Origin: Lithospermum erythrorhizon
Lineage: Eukaryota > Streptophyta > Magnoliopsida > Boraginales > Boraginaceae
Direction: 5' to 3'
Assembly (NCBI GenBank): GCA_019722365.1
Contig: JADFUC010001995.1
Span: 434,001-498,000 of the forward strand
DNA: 64,000 nucleotides
The stretch's first letter is position 1. Each line of letters starts with the position of its first letter. Positions 23,080-36,340 of the stretch are shown piece after piece. A program made the translations under genes and the position numbers. The notes under the pieces were generated by a model. That model was not told the origin of the DNA. It worked only from the letters and a program-made list of their open reading frames with translations, and did no database searches.

Positions 23080-23640
23080 TATGATATATATAATTAGGTT
23101 TTGATTCAACAAGTGATTTAATCAATCCGTTCATATTTTTTTAATTGATTAATTGAATGATTTCGGATTCAGTTCAATTAGTTAATTGGATGTTCAATTT
23201 TAATTCCTTCAATTTCGAATTCACTTGATTTAATCAATTAGTAAATATTTTTTTGTTAATTGAATGATTTCAGATTCAGTACAATTTGTTAATTGGATGT
23301 TCAATTTTAATTCCTTTAATTTTGAATTCAGCTTAAATAGACTATTTTACATCAATGTTTTTATGCTTAAGCAATTCACTTTAATTGACTATTTTACATC
23401 AATGTTTTTTATGCTTAAACAATTCATTCATGTTTTGTTTAATTTATTAATTGAATAATTTCGAATCTGTGATCAATTCTCAATTAAATGTTCGCTTAAT
23501 TCACTTAATTGAATTTTCAATTTTAATTCTTTTATTTTCAAATTATTTAATTTTTATCTAATTTAGCTTCAATTCACCTCATTTTTTGCTTTAATTGACT
23601 ATTTTACAGCAATGTGTGAATGTTTAATTGTAAGGATACT
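23080..23640. repeat. Tandem direct repeats (125-bp and 60-bp types)
   Basis: The string TTAATTGGATGTTCAATTTT with following TAATTCCTT recurs around 23179 and 23290, about 110 bp apart. TTAATTGACTATTTTACA with following TCAATGTTTTT recurs near 23333, 23381 and, partly, 23592. The block is very AT-rich. Confidence 0.7.
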
Positions 23641-24000
23641 CGAGTTCAAATTTGCAATGTGATTTTTTCATATATTCAATGTTATATGACGGGGTTATAC
23701 CACACTGGTTTCTAACGCTCATAGAGTATCGGCCGCATATTTTCTAATCGAAATAGTACTGGCTCATTGTCCATTTAGCTTGCTCATTTTCTGAATCGCA
23801 ATATATTCTCATATTACAAGTTATATTATCTTATAAAAAAATATATCACCCAGTTAGCCAACGTAATTTTCATCGGGATATAGTTTTCATCAAGTATTAT
23901 ACAATACAAACAAAATATCTATAGTCAAAGTGGCAGGTGAATGTTTAACAATTCATGATCGAGGGAGCAATACGCAGCCAGAAACCTATTTACGCCAATA

Positions 24001-24086
24001 TAGATTTCATATATTCTATTTTACAATGTGATTATCTAATCGTTCATGTGTATGCCTAATTTAGATTTCATATATTCTATTTTACA
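24001..24086. repeat. 25-bp direct repeat pair
   Basis: TAGATTTCATATATTCTATT plus TTACA occurs at 24001-24025 and again at 24062-24086, identical. Confidence 0.9.
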
Positions 24087-24582
24087 TATGAAGGTTATAT
24101 TCACATTAACATTTAAAACGTATATTGTTATGAACGAGTTTATTGATTCTTATCCAAATCGACAAATGGCCTCGAAAATTTGAGTAGTCTAATTTAATTT
24201 AAAAAATAAGTTAGGTAATTAGGATTTGGGCTTATAGTTATTGAATTTGTTCACTATTTTTGTTTATTGGATTTTATTGGGTTAAATTTTTTATTATTAT
24301 AATTTAATAATTATGGATTATTTTTAATTTTATAATTTAAAATTTATGTATTGTAATTTTGAGGAAGACTGAAAGTTTGATGTCTCGAATCGATCGAGCA
24401 ATAAAATTAGCTTTAAAAGTCTCCATTTGAACACCGAGTCGAAATGCTTTTGCTTTGAGTTTTTCGAGTTTTGATTGCTCTCAAGCCAAAGGCCTAGCTT
24501 CTATAAACAACAAAGTTTTTAGCTTGTTACTCTACATACAAACGCGTTTGTTCGTTTTCATTATTTGTTTATTTCAAAAAAT

Positions 24583-24695
24583 GTAAATTACATAAGAACC
24601 AATTAAATAATGATGAAAATACAAATTACATATGAATAATGAAATAATGATGACAATGCAAATTACATATGAATCAATTAAATAAGGATGAATGA
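24583..24695. repeat. Three-copy tandem repeat of about 35-40 bp
   Basis: Copies share AAATTACATATGAA and AATTAAATAATGATGA words with small changes. Such arrays often arise by slippage. Confidence 0.65.
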
Positions 24696-25384
24696 TACCA
24701 AAGATCACTAATATTTGCTAATTTTTTTACTACGTTCGCCCTATTTTGATAATGACCTTGATGGCTAGTAATGTAACAAGTATGTTGTTCGTTAGTTTTT
24801 TAAAAAAAACCAAAAGTATTCATTTTCATTTATAAATAATATACGAAATTAGCTAAATAGTAATGCAGATACGTAGATATTGAAGAATTGATAGATGGAG
24901 ATTGAGAGGTGTACTTTAGACCCATGGCTGCTGATGAAGTTGTACCTGCTGCTTCTAAGGGTAGTTCGTTAGTTTGTTAATTGATAAGGGACGAATTTGT
25001 TATCAAACTAACAATTTTAAAATCTAAATTTGAGTTGGATTTATATGTAATTATTTCGAAATTAGTATTCAATTTTGTGTTAAAGGGGATGAATTTTATC
25101 AGACAAGTCTCTCGGTTTGAATTGGTCGATTCTCCTCCCCGTGACTGCAGTTAGTTTGCTTTTCAAGAACTAATTACGAATAACCATGCCCATGACAAGA
25201 AATAGTTCACTACTTCAACTGACCGGGTGTTCTAATCTTATTTGAATTAAATATAAAACCAAAATGAAATAAATAGGGCGATAAAAATCCCCTACAGGAA
25301 ATATATCCAAATGTCGGGCCAGATGATTCGAGCTATGATAAATAAATATGTAAAATAAAAAAGTTGTGTAAATTTTGGAAACGT
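24696..25384. other. Spacer before the plus-strand Copia
   Basis: AT-rich; a short frame at 24925-24980 (MAADEVVPAASKGSSLVC, then stop) is the only coding-like piece and is too short to call. Sequence becomes irregular after about 25090. Confidence 0.4.
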
Positions 25385-25594
25385 TGTAACGCCAGCCCAC
25401 AAATGTCGGGAAGTTCACCGCCAACGTGAAACGTATCAGCAATAGAGTATTCAATAGTATTAAGCGTAATTTCAGAAGATAAATACCCCTCCATCATACA
25501 TAATAAACACACCAAAAAATTTCAAGAAAGAATATATATATCATTTGAATACTTTGTGTGTTGGGTTTGAGCCGCTTTTGATATCGTTTTCAAC
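25385..25594 (+). repeat. 5' LTR of the plus-strand Copia
   Basis: Starts TGTAAC, ends CAACA. The second half matches the 3' LTR almost exactly; the first half is heavily altered. Confidence 0.7.
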
Positions 25595-25619
25595 ATCGCT
25601 ATCGCAAGACGATCGCCTT

Positions 25620-26130
25620 TATAAGAATCGGCTACTATTGCAGATATTATATATCTTATCACTTTTGATATTTATTTTGTTATATGTTTTACCCTCATTA
25701 TAGATAACCCGCAATACGCCAAGATTCTATAATTGGGAAATGATATTATTATTTTATGTTTTACCCTCAAGAGGATAACCGGCTATATGTCAGTATTTAT
25801 AACTGTGAGCCTATTGAGTAGTTAACCTGGCTATATGTCAAGTATTCTATAATCGTAGTCATTATTATTATTTTATTGCTTTTACCCCTACTATGTATAA
25901 TCGCTATATGTCAAGAGTTCTATACTGTAAGCTCCATTATAGATAATCGGCTATATGTCAAGTATAAATGGTCATTATTATTTATTATTGTCAAGTATTT
26001 CATCGTTATGGGTAGAAAAACTGCATCTCCGGCTTGGCTGATCTATAATAAGCCGCTGCTATTATTAATATGAAAACCGGCATCCCGTCAAGTGCTCGTA
26101 ATAAGCATGGTTATTTTGAGCAGAGTTAAA
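25620..26130 (+). repeat. Tandem repeats of about 70 bp in the Copia leader
   Basis: Words such as GGCTATATGTCAAGTATTCT, ATTATTATTATTTTAT and TTTTACCCTC recur at a spacing of roughly 65-75 bp through at least five imperfect copies, between the 5' LTR and gag. Confidence 0.75.
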
Positions 26131-28949
26131 TTTGCTATCGCTGCTTATTTCTTATAACTTATGAGGTATAAAACAATTCCTTCACTTATTTTATTATCTA
26201 ACTATTGTGTCACCTTATTTTATTTGTTATCGTATTAATTATTGTTTATAATCATATGTATTACATTATCATACGCGTGTTCATTTATCGTGATGATCAC
26301 GATTACGCAAGACTTAACACTACATCATATTTTAACACACTTAAAAATATTTTTCCTTCCCTATTTTTCTAACGGTAAATTTAACAAGAAAATTAATTTT
26401 TTTTTTCTATTCCTCAAACGGTCAAATCTAATAAACTAAGAATAATAACGGACACTTCTCAAATTTCATCCTTATATCATTTATTCCCTTCCACATTTCT
26501 AAACATCTTTCTCAAAAGTATTTTATAAAATGTATTCACAATGGCAAAATATTTTCTACTATAACGGCACTCTCTTTTCATACTGGGTTTTATTAAAGCA
26601 AGCAGATAGTAAGTGAATGACAAATATTTTTGGTAATTAGTATTTTACCATTTCTAATCTTAGTCATTGATTGTTTATTTTTGATAGAGATTTCCACAAA
26701 GAATGAACATGGTATTTGTAATTGAATAAGATTTCAATCTAGTGTATCGAACGCAAGAATGTAATATCAATAAAATGTCATTTTTTCAGACATTATGCTT
26801 GCTTTCAGGATTTAGATACAATGTCCAACTATAAGCTCAACTTCGCCTCCTCTAAACCTCCCAAAAAGGAGACAACTACATGTCTTGGGCAAACAAAGTT
26901 ACAAGATATCTCAGATGGGCTTGAAAAATTCTACTCGAATAGATAACGCACAAAACATCGTAACGACGGAAAAGTTAGAAGTAGTGCAAATAAGAACTTC
27001 ATAATTTAAAAAATCTAAAGCCATAAGACTAATTTGATGGATCATTCGACGACATTCTACAATTAGAATATCCGAACGTAGGATCCCAAGTTCTTACGGG
27101 TTAACTCAAAGAAAGATTGGGATACACAAGTGGGTGCTCTTTTGGCTCAAGAAGAATCAATGAACGGAACAACCGAGGTTCCAAGATCAAAAGTGTTATT
27201 GATTACAACTCGGGCTTTATTTAAATTGTATCAAGCAATTAGAATATTGTGGTAAAAATTGTAACCGGCGGGGAAAAATTAGAAAAACATTTTCAACGCT
27301 TTCATGTATCACAAATATTGCTGGTAAGAACAATATAGAAATTGTGGAATATAAAAAAAAATATTCAGAATCGCGCATTCTCTTTGATGGCGTAAAAAAG
27401 AATAATGAAGTCTTGTTGAAAAATCATCAGTTACGCCCCACTAGGACAATGGCATTTTGCAGTAAATGCAAACGACTTTTAAGGGTCGCGCGGTTATGAC
27501 GATTCGTAGTCGAAAGCCGCGGGTCAAGGTCGTGGTAATTTTCGTGGTCGAGGTCGTGGACGTGGTTTCGCGTGAATTATAGTAATTTCCATGCTAGGGC
27601 CGCCCCAAATCGACAAGAAAAGTGGTAAGAAAATCCTGCTAAGGTTCATTGAAAAAATAATGACAATTGCGGTTACGCAGACATGAAAGAAAGGTCATCG
27701 TCTAGGACGTGTAACGCGTAACATCTTTGTAAGAGATATAAAGATCCGTAAGAAAAGGAAATGAAAAACAAAAGTGAAGTCAATTTTAATGAATACGAAC
27801 CTCGGTGGACGACCAGATATCTCGAGGCCGCAGACTTTCATGACGGAATGTAAATAAAATGAACTTGTAATTAATTGGATATGATGAACTACTTTATGTT
27901 TGAATAACGGGGCGATGAATAATCTTCTTGTGTCTCAATAGACATGCGACTTTAGTATGTAATGCTTGTTTTATATTTTATGAAATAATAATGTTTGATG
28001 CATGTCATGGCTGGATGACTCTCTCTTAAGTCTTTTATATCATTACATGTTTCAAAGAAGGCTTACCACGAAACTCCGGGTTGAGACATTTGCATCTCCT
28101 GCATAAATGAACAACTCCACAATCTCGTTAAGAAGACATATTTATCAGACATCAATCCTACCAAAGCAAGAATTAATACAATTTCAGTCCCCGAGACTCA
28201 TCAAGGATCGTGTAATGCCATGTTTATTACCAAATGGAACAAAATTTGTCATTAATGACGCTTAGGCCTCCAAAGTCAAAAAAAAGAAACTTATTAAGTT
28301 TTTAATGACATATATCGCTATGGGTACGATAATGAAACAATAATCAAGCGTAATACGAAATACATTCAGACATTTTGTTTTGGGGAAAGAAGAAAGTATT
28401 ATTAGGAGAAACTACCAAATTACCTTCTCCTATTTTACATTGTTCTATATATTCTTGAAATCTTGAACGTAACTTGGGGTAATAAAAGAAGATCCCAAAC
28501 TCCGTATTCTCAAGTGTAATTTATCGCTTAGGTTAATCCCCGTGGCCTGGGTCATTACCAGACAGAAAATAATTTGAAAGTACACACGTCATCCTCAAAG
28601 GTTTAAAAGATTAATAATGTAATACGCTAAGCTTCGTTTCTAGGAAAATTAATAACTAGGCACGCACTGCAACTTCACACTTAATCACCGCACTTCGAAA
28701 GTTAATTCATGTGATATACGCTTAATTATCCATCCACCATTATCCGACCATTTAGGTATTTTATGGTATTAATTGACGCATCTAGTGTGATGGTCACATG
28801 TTTGTTTATTGTCAAGTCGGAGATATGGCATTTGCAAGATTTCTTGCTCAAATAATCAAATTAAGAGCACAATTTCGATTATACTATAAAAAGAAAAGCT
28901 TAGACTGACAACGCCGGTGAATTTATATCCGAATCATTTAATAATTATT

Positions 28950-29040
28950 GCATGTCAATTGGAAGAACATCCCTGCTCCCTCATGCATACACACAAAAAA
29001 ATGGTTTAGCCGAATCATTAATTAAACGCCTTCAAGATAT
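28950..29040 (+). pseudogene. Copia integrase C-terminal catalytic motif
   Basis: 29003-29035 reads GLAESLIKRLQ; the Glu encoded at 29012-29014 is the third catalytic acidic residue of the integrase core. An indel just upstream breaks the frame. Confidence 0.8.
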
Positions 29041-30599
29041 CAAGTAATTCATTGAGAATGAGAACAAAATTACCAAGCATTATATTGTAATACGCATCTT
29101 TACACGCCGCATCATTATCAATACGCTTAAGACCAAGTGCTAATCATAAACATACCCATATCAATTTGCAATTGGTCAAGAACCGTATATTTCATCTAAA
29201 GATTTTTGGTCAGCAAGTAGCTTTTACGCACTAAATAGCCCACCACAAAGTTAACAGCACGGGACCTCAAAAAATGAGGTCAAGTATATATGTGTGGTAC
29301 GGTCACCTCTCATTATTAGATATCTTCAACCTTTAACAGGGGATGTTTTTCAGCAAGGTTTGGCAAGATTACTTTGACGAGACGCTTTTCCTCCTGTGAG
29401 AGAAAGTTAAAACAAATGGTGACATAATGCCAGATGCCAGATCTTTACAGACGTGACCGTATAATAAATCACGGGAAGAAAAATGTAAAAGAAAAATTGC
29501 GCACTTACAAGTGCTTAGCAAATCAATTGCCGATTCATTTAATGAAGTATGGAAAAGAGCACAAAAAAGTCACACGCATTTCCGCCTATTAATACCCTTC
29601 CTCGTATTGAAATTCCGAAGCAAACGACGTGAAAGCAAAAGCATATCCAAGGCACGCCTCAAGCTGCGGCCGGGCTCGCTGGTTCTAAGGATAAAATCCT
29701 CGAAAAAGAAAAGTGGTCGGTAAAGATTGAACGAATGAAAGTGATTCTCGATAAGACACTAAATGATAACGATAAGCCCGGATAGAAAAAAGTGCTCTCA
29801 AGACAAAGCATTTACTTAAAAACGATTAAGTTAATAATGAAATCAAAAATAAGAATGATCTCGAGATTTCTATCAATTATAGTTAATACAGAAATCTTTG
29901 GAACCGGAAAAAATACAAGGTTACGAAATATTTCAGATTCTCCATCGTGATAATAAATTCACATGAATCTAAATGATGATCCTCGAACTCCAGATCTCAG
30001 CTTCAATGTCAACAAAGTCGACTGACAATAAATGGAAAGATTTAATAGATCGAATTGGAAATCTCTTTAAAAATCGAAAGTATTTGGGCTCTATTGTTAC
30101 TATTCCTCAAGCGTATGAAACCTGCTGGTTATAAGGGTATTGGGAGAAAACGAAAATTGAGAAAAAACGAGATCGGTGACATGTATGCTCGGCTCGGCCG
30201 CAAAAGGTTTTTCTCAAAGACCCGGAATCGACATGAGGTAACTTATCTCCTCCTGCTACGACGCCTGCATTACTTTCGCTGCTATTTAACAGTCGCTTGT
30301 TCCAAGATTCTAAATAATCTTGATATGCATCTTATGGACGTTGAGCCATGTTCCTTATTTATATGGATCACTGATGTACCGATATATACATGAAATCTCG
30401 AAGGTTTTAAACGATCAAACATCTAAAAACCCGTGTGGAAATGTATGCAATTAGCTGGGTAAAGATCACTTTACGGGGTATTAAAAACAATCCGGGGATC
30501 TTAATCGGTATAACAGGCTGTTTGAATATTTACTTAAAGAGGACTACATCAATAACTCTATTTGTCCTTCTTGTGTTTTATAAAGAAACAATATTCTGA

Positions 30600-30700
30600 A
30601 GCTTTTGTAATCATTGTTGCCTATGTTGATGACCTAAATATTATTGAACTAATAAAGAATCAAAGAAGCAATGAATTACTAAAGAAAAGAATTTGAAATG
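30600..30700 (+). pseudogene. Copia reverse transcriptase YVDD motif
   Basis: The frame at about 30618-30647 reads VAYVDDLNII, the catalytic loop of Copia RT. It lies downstream of the integrase motif and upstream of the RNase H region, as expected. Confidence 0.85.
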
Positions 30701-31780
30701 AAAGACTGGGGAGGCTACTCAAGTTCTCGGCTTCGTTTGGCGTGACAGTACACTAAAACGTGTATTTCTTGCACCAATCAAATTGCCACGTAGTGGTATT
30801 AAATACGGATAAGGCAAACCCTTTAAGTACCCGACGACGGGCGTAACAATTAATATTGAAAAGCGATCCTCTCGGCCCTGCTAAAATGAAGAAGATCTTG
30901 ATACCGGCAATTAGTACCACCGCACTGAGCCTTAATGATCTTCGCTAATTGCATACAAGACTGAGTATAGCTTTCGGCAAAGGAATTTACTAAATGGTGA
31001 TTTGCCCCTGGCCCTACAAAGAGACACATCATCGGGAAAAGTGACAAAACATATATTTCCGATATCTCGGCGTGACGTCTGATCTCTTGGCTTGTTTTTA
31101 TCCTCTAACAATACAAAAACCGCTTTGTCAAGTTACGTAGACGCAGCAAGCATTTTGTCGATCCACATAATGCTAAACTCCACAGACTGGTACGTATTTA
31201 CATATGGCTTAATAATCGTGCGAATATCCCGGAGAGATCCCAAAAGCGCATCTCTCAACAATCTCTTCAAATCATGTCAAGTACCACGGCGTTAAAGATG
31301 TAACATTTGCCAAGACGCAATACACAACATATCCAAGCAGAGCATCCGTTTACCATTTGATAAGAATCCAACAATTATGTATTTAAGACAATGTCGCATG
31401 TGTTACTCTCGGGATGAAGCATGATATATCAAAAGTTGATAGTGACCAAACACATCCCTAAGTTCTTTTCATCTTCACTCAAGAACTCTGTTAAACAAGT
31501 GAGGTAGATATCCAAGATATCCTGGCTCACGCGATAATGTAAACAGCATCTCTTCACAAAGGCTCTTCCGATCGGGCCAAGAAGCACATTCAAAGATCGA
31601 ATGCTGGCCAGTTTCTCGGTATCTTGGAAATAACTACCTATGTTTCCCCTTAATAAGGGAGCATACTATCAGATTTTTTCTCCTTATGAGGCTTTTTGTC
31701 CCATTCCTGCTTTCATGCCATATGCTTTTAACGAGGCAATATGCTCCCACGTGTAATCAAGAGAGATTATTCGATATTTC

Positions 31781-31790
31781 AAAGGGGGAG
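31781..31790 (+). other. Polypurine tract of the plus-strand Copia
   Basis: AAAGGGGGAG lies four bases before the 3' LTR, the expected place of the second-strand primer. Confidence 0.75.
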
Positions 31791-31794
31791 CGTT

Positions 31795-32003
31795 TGTAAA
31801 TGTGAGCCCAAAGCCAAATGTTGAAATGTCAACGAAAAATCTAATAAGTATTGTGAGTATTAATGTAAGATGGGTGGGTAATTTTGTAAAGATAAATACC
31901 CTCCATTTATTAATAAATATCTAAAATTTCAAGAGTAGAAAGAATATATATATCATTTGAATACTTTGTGTGTTAGTTTTGAGCCGCTGATATCCTGCCA
32001 ACA
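31795..32003 (+). repeat. 3' LTR of the plus-strand Copia
   Basis: Begins TGTAAATGTGAGCCC and ends CCAACA; partner of 25385-25594. It is the cleaner of the two copies. Confidence 0.75.
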
Positions 32004-34280
32004 CAACAATAACTAACAAAAAGAGGAGAAATTATTAAATGTTGACATGTGGACAATCATTTTGGGACAACAACAAAAACTTACATGTGTTGTTAGTCTG
32101 CGAGCACAAGTCAGCAACAAAAGCTTAGACTCGATTTTTTTTTTTAAATATAGTTAATTATATATAATAACAATTTATACATACTACAAATAAACCTACA
32201 TAACTGATAGACACGCCAATAACTGAAATTTAATAAAAATATATATAATATCTAAAAACTTAAACTGAAAACCAGTAATTACAACATTCGAAGTCTGGGA
32301 AGAATTTTTTATGGAAGATATAAGTCTCTTATGAATCCAAAAAATCCAAACAGTACTCATAACAACAAATATTAAATCATATTTTAAATCACCTTATTTT
32401 TATAAGATATGTTAAGTTAAGGGATAATATGACGGATCCGGACTGGCAGGTAAGACAAACGTAAAAGAATTTTCGACACGGTCAAGCAGACCAAGACTTT
32501 GGTCATTGTCACCAATTAAATTGTTTCAGCTTTCGCTGATCATGGCCTAATTATACATGACTTAAATAGCCTAATGGAAGTAGATGACCGCGATACGAGC
32601 GTACAGGCTCCTCACGGCTCTCTTGGCCAATGTCAACGCTGAATTTTTGCAATATCGAGAAAAATCGACTAGACATTTGGTATCCTTAAAGAAATTCTAA
32701 TAACGGTAAAAGATATATCGACTCCCTCAATCCTAAATTATATGAACCAAAAGACACAAGGCGATTATAATATGAAATAATATTTCAGTCGATAAAATTA
32801 CCAAATTGCTTACGACTTTGAATGATTTTATTATCGAATTGATTGTGTCAAGCTTCCAAAGCCTCCTCCATTTCCGCTTTCAGGTAATTAGATCGCTTAT
32901 TCTCATCCTCGGATCAAACGGAAAACCTCCGCTAAAACGAACCATCCATAAAAATCTATCTGGCACTCACTCATGTCAATATTCAAATAAATTTTTTGAT
33001 TTTGCTCAATGGAGCCGACACTAAGTACCGAAGGAACCGCCTTTTGAAAGTGATCTCGCAATGTGAGTTCCTCTGCATGTGAGCAACAACTTTACCTCCC
33101 CATGGACAGAATTTTTTTATGTATCCATGCTTGACTTTTGCTGAATTTTTTTTATGTTTTCTCTCGATGAAAGACCCAAGACATGAACTTCATGGACGTT
33201 TTTGAGCAAGTTCTCTTCACGCTTTAGTCTTCCAGCTTCCACCCGACTGACACATTCTTTTCCATCTTCCTTCATCGATACCACGCCAACTTTACCTTCC
33301 TCGGCCGCTAATTTTTGTTTGAGTTCTACTCACGCTTATTGGCATGTAAGAAAAACTCTTAAGTTATCTTAATTTTCCTAATCCATTACAAACCTCCCTT
33401 ATCGCATCTACTACTATGAACATCTCGAGACTCGGCTATAGTAAATCGCATCCGACCTCAATCGTTGGTTCGATGATCTGCAGTCACCGCCATCGACATC
33501 ATTCCACCACATTATCACCGCTGGCTTCGTCAACAAATTCTTCTCCCCTTCGCTCTATCGAATCTTGATCATGTTATCTTCTCTTCGTTTGTTCACTCCT
33601 TCATTAGCATTCATCTCCACCTCAGGACTGGCCTCCCAAGGCGACGTTATTTCTCCTCACGACCTGTGTAGTTTTATCTCTGGCTGATTCATCATAAATC
33701 GATTTTTCGCTAATGGCTTCTTATTAGCTCCCTTTAACTCTGCTTCCCGAAGCTCAGAAGCGATTTAATAGAGTCAATTCCATCGTGCGGGTTTGAATGA
33801 AAAAGTGTTTGACAGGGTTTTTTCTTGACTTTATATGAAAGGAATGCTCTTCTTTAGATGTTGGTCGTGGATGCAGGTGATTGGGAAGTCGAAGTCGGCG
33901 GCTTATTTTATTTTGAAGATCTTCCAAATTTTGAGTTGCTTTCTCTGTTTGATACTCTATGATCTATTTGAAACTAGCTTTGATCTCCTTGGTCCTTTGC
34001 TTGATTGAGATGGAATATTACTTTGTGTTGGGGAAGATGAACAATAGCAAAATTCTTGGAGATGAAGTAATCTTTACTCCTGTATGCTTGCTTATTCTCA
34101 GAGATAAAGTAATCTTTACTCCTGTATGCTTGCCGCCTAAGCTTAGAAGCATGATTTGTGTGAATGTTATCGATGTTTCGCACAGTAAGGCCCGTAACTA
34201 TCCGCGCCTGGTCATTCAAGGTGTAATCGCCCAAATCTTGTGGTTGTCAATTCTCGAGTTATCAAATCACGGATGACTCA
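32004..34280. other. Repeat-like sequence, no recognisable gene
   Basis: 32004-32440 is AT-rich spacer. 32440-33950 is GC-richer and CT-rich in places, with only short broken frames (for example 32806-33024). 33950-34280 contains an open frame of 105 codons whose centre is a short tandem duplication, so its openness is weak evidence. No transposase, gag or RT motif was found. Confidence 0.4.
34060..34150. repeat. Two-copy tandem repeat of about 45 bp
   Basis: AAGTAATCTTTACTCCTGTA with following TGCTTGC occurs at about 34065 and again at about 34106. Confidence 0.8.
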
Positions 34281-36340
34281 AATTTAAAAGACCCAATTGC
34301 TCTAAATAAACCAATAAAACAATAATAAGACCGAAAGAACAGTTTTAAAGAAAATGATCCATCGTGGTATTTCCTAACCACACAACACAACCTGAATACA
34401 ACATTCTATCAAAGTACAAAATGTCAACAACAATACAATCCGAGGAAATCGAAATGACAACAATAGATAAATCCGACTACAAACAAAAACCACAAGATCG
34501 CGAGATCAATCGCCACCCGCCGGGCCACCAAGTCGAATCACCTCAACACCCCGGAAGCTGGCACCACCGTCAACCTCGACAAAATGAAATGCCGCTAAGC
34601 TTAATGGTATAAGCCGGCGAAGCTAAGGCTGGAATATTTATCTCAAGAAGGGAAATTAGCCCACACCCAATCTCAGAATGTTAATATAAGAGTGTAAGTA
34701 TAGTTAAATTCGAGTAAATAGATAGATATTGCAGATTACTACACCCAAAGCCATAATAAAAGAAAATATCATTAAAGCAAGTTCATTTTCATGTCAGATC
34801 ATAAAGGTATATCAAGCATTCCATTGGCCATGGTCATAAAATCTAGGCCCATCAACTAAACATACACATTCTAGTAAAGGATACCTAACAATGATAATCA
34901 CGCACTTCAGAATCGTCAACAACAATACCCAATTAAGGCCAATAACTCTACCTCTATCAACCAATACGTCACCCACTGCTAAAAACAACTAGGACCACAT
35001 CCAACTCCACGATTTCAAATGTAAATACCAAGACTAATACTCCAACTCCCAATAACTTAAAAAGCCTCAATCAACTCAACATAACCGATTTCAACAACTA
35101 ATGCGATATAATCAACCCTCAACTTTAGGAGAAACTTAAGTCTGCCGACATAAGCTAAACAACATACTGTGAACAAGTGCACGAGACAAATACAACACAC
35201 CTACACCGAAGTAATGAAAGAATACCTGATATCACAACCTCAACATGCTACATCAACAACCCTAAACAACTCATCCTACGTGACTCCAACCATCAAAAAC
35301 AATCTCTACAATCCAAAATGACCAAAATAGCCCCGGAAAATAACTCATCCTAATTCAACTCAACCCCAACTCAAAAATCCCACAAAACATCTTTCACACA
35401 TAATAAACTAACCGGCTCAAACAACTACTCATACTCAAACAATCAACACAAAAAGATATATGATAAACATGCCTCTGGGCCACCATCACTTCAAATTCAA
35501 CACACACGAGAAAGTAACCATCTACAAATCTCGCGAGATAAATACTCACCTCGCTAGCACTATTAAACGCCTCACAATCCACGTGCTCTTTCTCCCCACG
35601 CCTCCACGCTAACCACAAACACCCGAAAAATACAATTACTACTTACTATTATTTCAACCCATTTTAGCGTTCACTTAAACAATTCCATTTTAGAGGCTTA
35701 GGTTAACAACTACTCAACTTAAAGTTTCAAGTTAACCTTAACACATTTTAGTTCAACTTCCTAACCCTTTCTACGATTTTAATTGCCAATATGTCAATCC
35801 TTGAAACGACATTGCCGCCGCTTAAACAACTAATAAAACAACAAAATTTCAACCACCCCAAACTAATTTACCCATTTTCAACAATCTTTATTTCAAAAGC
35901 TAAATACTACTCAATTAACACAAACCCATTTCAACATAATTCCTTCCACAACATAAAAATCAACCCTTTTACTCCAAAACAACTATATTAAGGTCTAATA
36001 ATAAACTTTTATAATTTAAAGGTGATTTGGAAATAGTCAACCTAAAAGTCAACTAACAAATATTTGAACCCCAAAATCGATTATTATAACTTCTGCAAGG
36101 CTACAACCAAGCTTAGATGATACCCATACATCATTTAAAAGTCTCAAACTCAAGCGTCAAGTAATAGTCAACAAAAAAGTCAAACTTTCATAACTTATAA
36201 AAATACAAAAAAGCTACAAGCTTTCACCTAAAGCCATAGAGGATGTATTTAGGGAAAACTAATCAATCAACTTTTAGTCCTTACAACAAAAAGTGAAATA
36301 GAAGAAAACGGAGGAGAATTTTTTTTTCTTCTTAGGGTTC
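34281..36340. other. AC-rich block, possibly a large solo LTR on the minus strand
   Basis: For 2 kb the plus strand is strongly A and C rich with words such as CAACAA, CCAACTC and AGTCAAC repeated irregularly, unlike its neighbours. Such strand-biased, non-coding blocks are typical of long LTRs of plant Ty3/gypsy chromoviruses, but I see no partner LTR, primer site or coding domain in this window. The identification is a guess; the base bias is a direct observation. Confidence 0.3.

Larger units (their letters stand above)
25385..32003 (+). mobile_element. Full-length, decayed Copia LTR retrotransposon, plus strand
   Basis: LTRs 25385-25594 and 31795-32003 (about 210 bp) share an identical 37-bp run (25525-25561 and 31937-31973) and the common GAGCCGC and CAACA ends. 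A purine tract lies at 31781-31790, just before the 3' LTR. In order: gag near 26821 (GDNYMSWANKVTRYL), an Arg/Gly-rich segment and a broken zinc knuckle near 27480-27715, the last integrase motif GLAESLIKRLQ at 29003-29035, and reverse transcriptase with the catalytic VAYVDDLNII near 30618-30647. This is the Copia order. The reading frame is broken many times, so it cannot encode the polyprotein as written. No clean target duplication is visible. Confidence 0.85.

Noticed and set aside
25620..26130. Regularly spaced repeats that could be mistaken for a CRISPR-like array
   Set aside because: The units are imperfect, contiguous and in a plant retrotransposon leader; there are no conserved-length unique spacers and no cas genes.
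30055..30393. 112-codon plus-strand open frame
   Set aside because: It lies inside the decayed Copia between the integrase and RT motifs and shows no independent domain; it is a fragment of shifted polyprotein sequence.
33959..34276. 105-codon open frame
   Set aside because: Its middle is a 45-bp tandem duplication and the composition is not protein-like; the opposite strand is open over the same stretch.
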